DNA of 7,184 bases from JAJXWB01 sp036796555 (lineage in GTDB: Bacteria; Pseudomonadota; Alphaproteobacteria; Rhizobiales; Beijerinckiaceae), in the NCBI GenBank assembly GCA_036796555.1, contig DAIRCS010000186.1, positions 1 to 7,184 of the forward strand, in the 5' to 3' direction. The position numbers were made by a program, and so were the translations under genes. Under the pieces are notes generated by a model, which was not told the DNA's origin, searched no databases, and saw only the letters and a list, made by a program, of their open reading frames with translations. Positions 6,095 through 7,184 of the stretch are shown here, in pieces. How positions within the stretch are numbered: the stretch's first letter is position 1; each line of letters begins with the position of its first letter.

Positions 6095-6103
6095 AGGCGG
6101 TTC

Positions 6104-6134
6104 GTCCCGCCGCGGCTAGGCGCTGCGGCGGGAC
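6104..6134. terminator. Inverted repeat between convergent GNAT and peroxiredoxin genes, possible terminator
   Basis: GTCCCGCCGC (6104-6113) and GCGGCGGGAC (6125-6134) pair perfectly over 10 bp around an 11-base loop that can pair a little further. It sits 9 bases after the GNAT stop and 17 bases past the peroxiredoxin stop, the position of a shared terminator, but neither strand has a T tract, so termination efficiency is doubtful. Confidence 0.5.
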
Positions 6135-6151
6135 TCGCGGAAGCGGCGCGC

Positions 6152-6817
6152 TCAGACGGCCTTCTTCGAAAAATACCAGTCGACGACCTCCATGCCCTGC
6201 TTCGGGCCTTCGGTCAGGCGGGTGGCCATGTCGGCCGCCGTCTTCGGCGGCGGCACGATCGCCTTGTCGCCGGGCTGCCAGGCTTCCGGGGTGGCGACGC
6301 CGAGTTTGTCGCTCGTTTGCAGCGCGCGCAGCAGCCGCACGAATTCGTCGATCGAGCGTCCGTTGCTCATGGGGTAGTAGACCATGGCGCGCAGCACGCC
6401 TTCGGGATCGATGAAGAAGGTCGCGCGCACGGCCTGCGTGTCGGCGGCGCCGGGATGGACCATGCCATAGGCGCGCGCCACGTCCATCTTCAGGTCCTCG
6501 ATGATCGGGAAGGGAATGTCGACGTCGAAATTCTGCTTGATCGAACGCACCCAGGCGAGATGCGCGAAGACCGAGTCGATCGACAGGCCGATCAATTCGC
6601 AGTTCAGCGATTTGAACGTCTCGTAATTGCGCGCGAAGCCCATGAATTCCGTGGTGCAGACCGGCGTGAAATCGGCCGGGTGCGAAAACAGGATGAGCCA
6701 CCTGCCGCGATAGTCGGCGAGCTTGCGGTCGCCATGGGTCGTGCGCGCGGAAAAGTCGGGCGCCGGCTCGTTGAGGCGCGGCAGGCCCACGGGATGGTTT
6801 TCGTTCGCGGTCGTCAT
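6152..6817 (-). CDS. 1-Cys peroxiredoxin (Prx6-type, AhpC/TSA family)
   Basis: A 221-residue cytoplasmic thiol peroxidase that reduces hydrogen peroxide and organic hydroperoxides. The active-site block HPADFTPVCTTEF gives peroxidatic Cys54 with Pro47 and Thr51; Arg131 in RATFFIDPEG is the likely partner arginine. The long C-terminal domain (from about 165, ending PKQGMEVVDWYFSKKAV) is typical of the Prx6 group rather than AhpC. The only other cysteine, Cys73, is not at a resolving position, and the C-terminal Cys pair seen in archaeal relatives is absent, so a 1-Cys mechanism is inferred. The frame is open to 6880, and ATG 6823 is also available; 6817 is preferred because AGAGGA at 6825-6830 is seven bases from it and only one base from 6823. 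It follows ispG on the same strand but with its own AT-rich promoter-like region. Confidence 0.93.
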   Translation of the reverse strand: MTTANENHPVGLPRLNEPAPDFSARTTHGDRKLADYRGRWLILFSHPADFTPVCTTEFMGFARNYETFKSLNCELIGLSIDSVFAHLAWVRSIKQNFDVDIPFPIIEDLKMDVARAYGMVHPGAADTQAVRATFFIDPEGVLRAMVYYPMSNGRSIDEFVRLLRALQTSDKLGVATPEAWQPGDKAIVPPPKTAADMATRLTEGPKQGMEVVDWYFSKKAV

Positions 6818-6824
6818 CGTCATG

Positions 6825-6830
6825 TCCTCT
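6825..6830 (-). promoter_or_regulatory. Ribosome binding site of the peroxiredoxin gene
   Basis: AGAGGA read on the minus strand. The spacing is 1 base to ATG 6823 and 7 bases to ATG 6817, so it selects the inner start. It lies nine bases after a strong leader hairpin. Confidence 0.6.
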
Positions 6831-6839
6831 TGAATGCAA

Positions 6840-6875
6840 GACGCCGCACGGCGCGCTTTCGCGCCGGTCGGCGTC
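6840..6875 (-). other. Strong hairpin in the 5' leader of the peroxiredoxin mRNA
   Basis: Symmetric arms: GACGCCG (6840-6846) pairs with CGGCGTC (6869-6875), and GGCGCG (6850-6855) pairs with CGCGCC (6860-6865), with a small internal loop between them and a four-base apical loop (AAAG in the RNA). It contains only Watson-Crick pairs in both helices. It lies between the promoter-like region and the ribosome site. It has no T tract on the minus strand (followed by TTGCATTC), so it is not an ordinary terminator; a stabilising or regulatory leader structure fits better. Confidence 0.6.
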
Positions 6876-6879
6876 ATCA

Positions 6880-6905
6880 CATTCGGACATAAGAATGTTA
6901 TTATA
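6880..6905 (-). promoter_or_regulatory. Putative peroxiredoxin promoter with adjoining dyad
   Basis: On the minus strand, TATAAT occurs at 6900-6905 in the most AT-rich patch of the window. No good -35 is found 16-18 bases upstream, where the DNA is GC-rich, which could mean activator dependence. Just downstream, CATTC (6880-6884) and GAATG (6893-6897) form a dyad with an 8-base centre, and a nested ACAT-N4-ATGT lies at 6887-6898. An operator is possible. It does not match the OxyR consensus as I know it. Confidence 0.4.
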
Positions 6906-6968
6906 TAAAGTCGATGCGACCTTCGCGCGCAGGGCGCGTCGCGGCCGGGCCTTTGCGGGAGACGGGGC

Positions 6969-7184
6969 TTATTCTGCGGCCTTCGTGGTCTGGCCGAAGC
7001 GGCGCTCGACGTAGTCCTCGACGATCTGCTTGAATTCGTCGGCGATGCCGGCGCCGCGCAAGGTGAGCGCTTTCTTGCCGTCGATGAAGACGGGCGCGGC
7101 CGGCGCCTCGCCGGTGCCCGGCAGCGAAATGCCGATGTCGGCGTGCTTGCTCTCGCCCGGCCCGTTCACGATGCAGCCCATGAC
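6969..7184 (-). CDS. ispG: 4-hydroxy-3-methylbut-2-en-1-yl diphosphate synthase, C-terminal end
   Basis: The last 71 residues of IspG (GcpE), open at the right edge. The enzyme converts methylerythritol cyclodiphosphate to HMBPP in the MEP pathway using a [4Fe-4S] cluster. The diagnostic VMGCIVNGPGES stretch is present at the edge; it carries the last of the three cluster Cys ligands and the conserved Glu that acts as the fourth ligand (Cys305 and Glu312 in E. coli). It is followed by ADIGISLPGTGEAPAAPVFIDGKK and a helical tail ending TTKAAE, as expected for the family. The stop at 6969-6971 is 151 bases upstream of the peroxiredoxin start. A weak stem (6916-6942) follows the stop on the minus strand but lacks a T tract. 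Confidence 0.96.
   Translation of the reverse strand, partial: VMGCIVNGPGESKHADIGISLPGTGEAPAAPVFIDGKKALTLRGAGIADEFKQIVEDYVERRFGQTTKAAE

Noticed and set aside
6818..6880. 21-residue N-terminal extension of the peroxiredoxin from ATG 6880
   Set aside because: There is no ribosome site before 6880, the segment is mostly the leader hairpin, and Prx6 proteins begin close to the residues encoded at 6817.
6006..6890. 294-codon minus-strand frame over the peroxiredoxin gene and the GNAT 3' end
   Set aside because: It is a different frame from the clear peroxiredoxin coding sequence and crosses the convergent junction. The translation has no family features.
6916..6942. Intrinsic terminator for ispG
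   Set aside because: GCGAC/GTCGC with an inner GCGC pair forms only a bulged stem, and no T tract follows on the minus strand.

Overview
The window is a GC-rich, densely packed stretch of a proteobacterial chromosome. The protein sequences and the gene neighbourhoods (phaA-phaB; mtgA with rpmF; a cysteine-free L32; a short Tyr-type farnesyl diphosphate synthase) look most like an alphaproteobacterium of the Hyphomicrobiales (Rhizobiales). That placement is inferred from sequence feel, not from a search.

Layout, left to right. Bases 1-1520 hold the polyhydroxybutyrate precursor pair: the C-terminal part of phaA (thiolase), a 106-base gap carrying a heptamer-based inverted repeat, then complete phaB (acetoacetyl-CoA reductase), closed by a textbook rho-independent terminator. 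Next comes a less GC-rich 191-base gap and a solitary Mrr-type nuclease gene (1712-2728) whose N-terminus resembles an EVE/PUA-like modified-base reader. This is the only accessory-looking gene. It converges on rpmF (L32), which lies downstream of mtgA (peptidoglycan glycosyltransferase); both are on the minus strand.

mtgA is divergent from a compact plus-strand cluster starting about 80 bases away: ispA (farnesyl diphosphate synthase), a DUF1345 membrane protein with an unusual acidic, EF-hand-like insertion, and a GNAT acetyltransferase, spaced by 8 and 17 bases. This cluster converges on a 1-Cys (Prx6-type) peroxiredoxin gene on the minus strand, which has an AT-rich promoter-like region and a strong hairpin in its leader. 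The 3' end of ispG, also minus strand, runs off the right edge.

How the parts connect: ispG (late MEP pathway) and ispA supply isoprenoid precursors, and FPP feeds the undecaprenyl carrier of lipid II, the substrate of MtgA. PhaA and PhaB divert acetyl-CoA to storage polymer. IspG is an oxidant-sensitive Fe-S enzyme followed by a peroxiredoxin, but whether this neighbourhood is functional or accidental cannot be told from sequence.

Most of the window is ordinary housekeeping DNA. The observations most worth a second look are the Ca-loop insertion in the DUF1345 protein, the lone EVE-like/Mrr nuclease, the heptamer hairpin between phaA and phaB, and the structured leader of the peroxiredoxin gene. 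I did not find a clear, previously undescribed multi-gene system.
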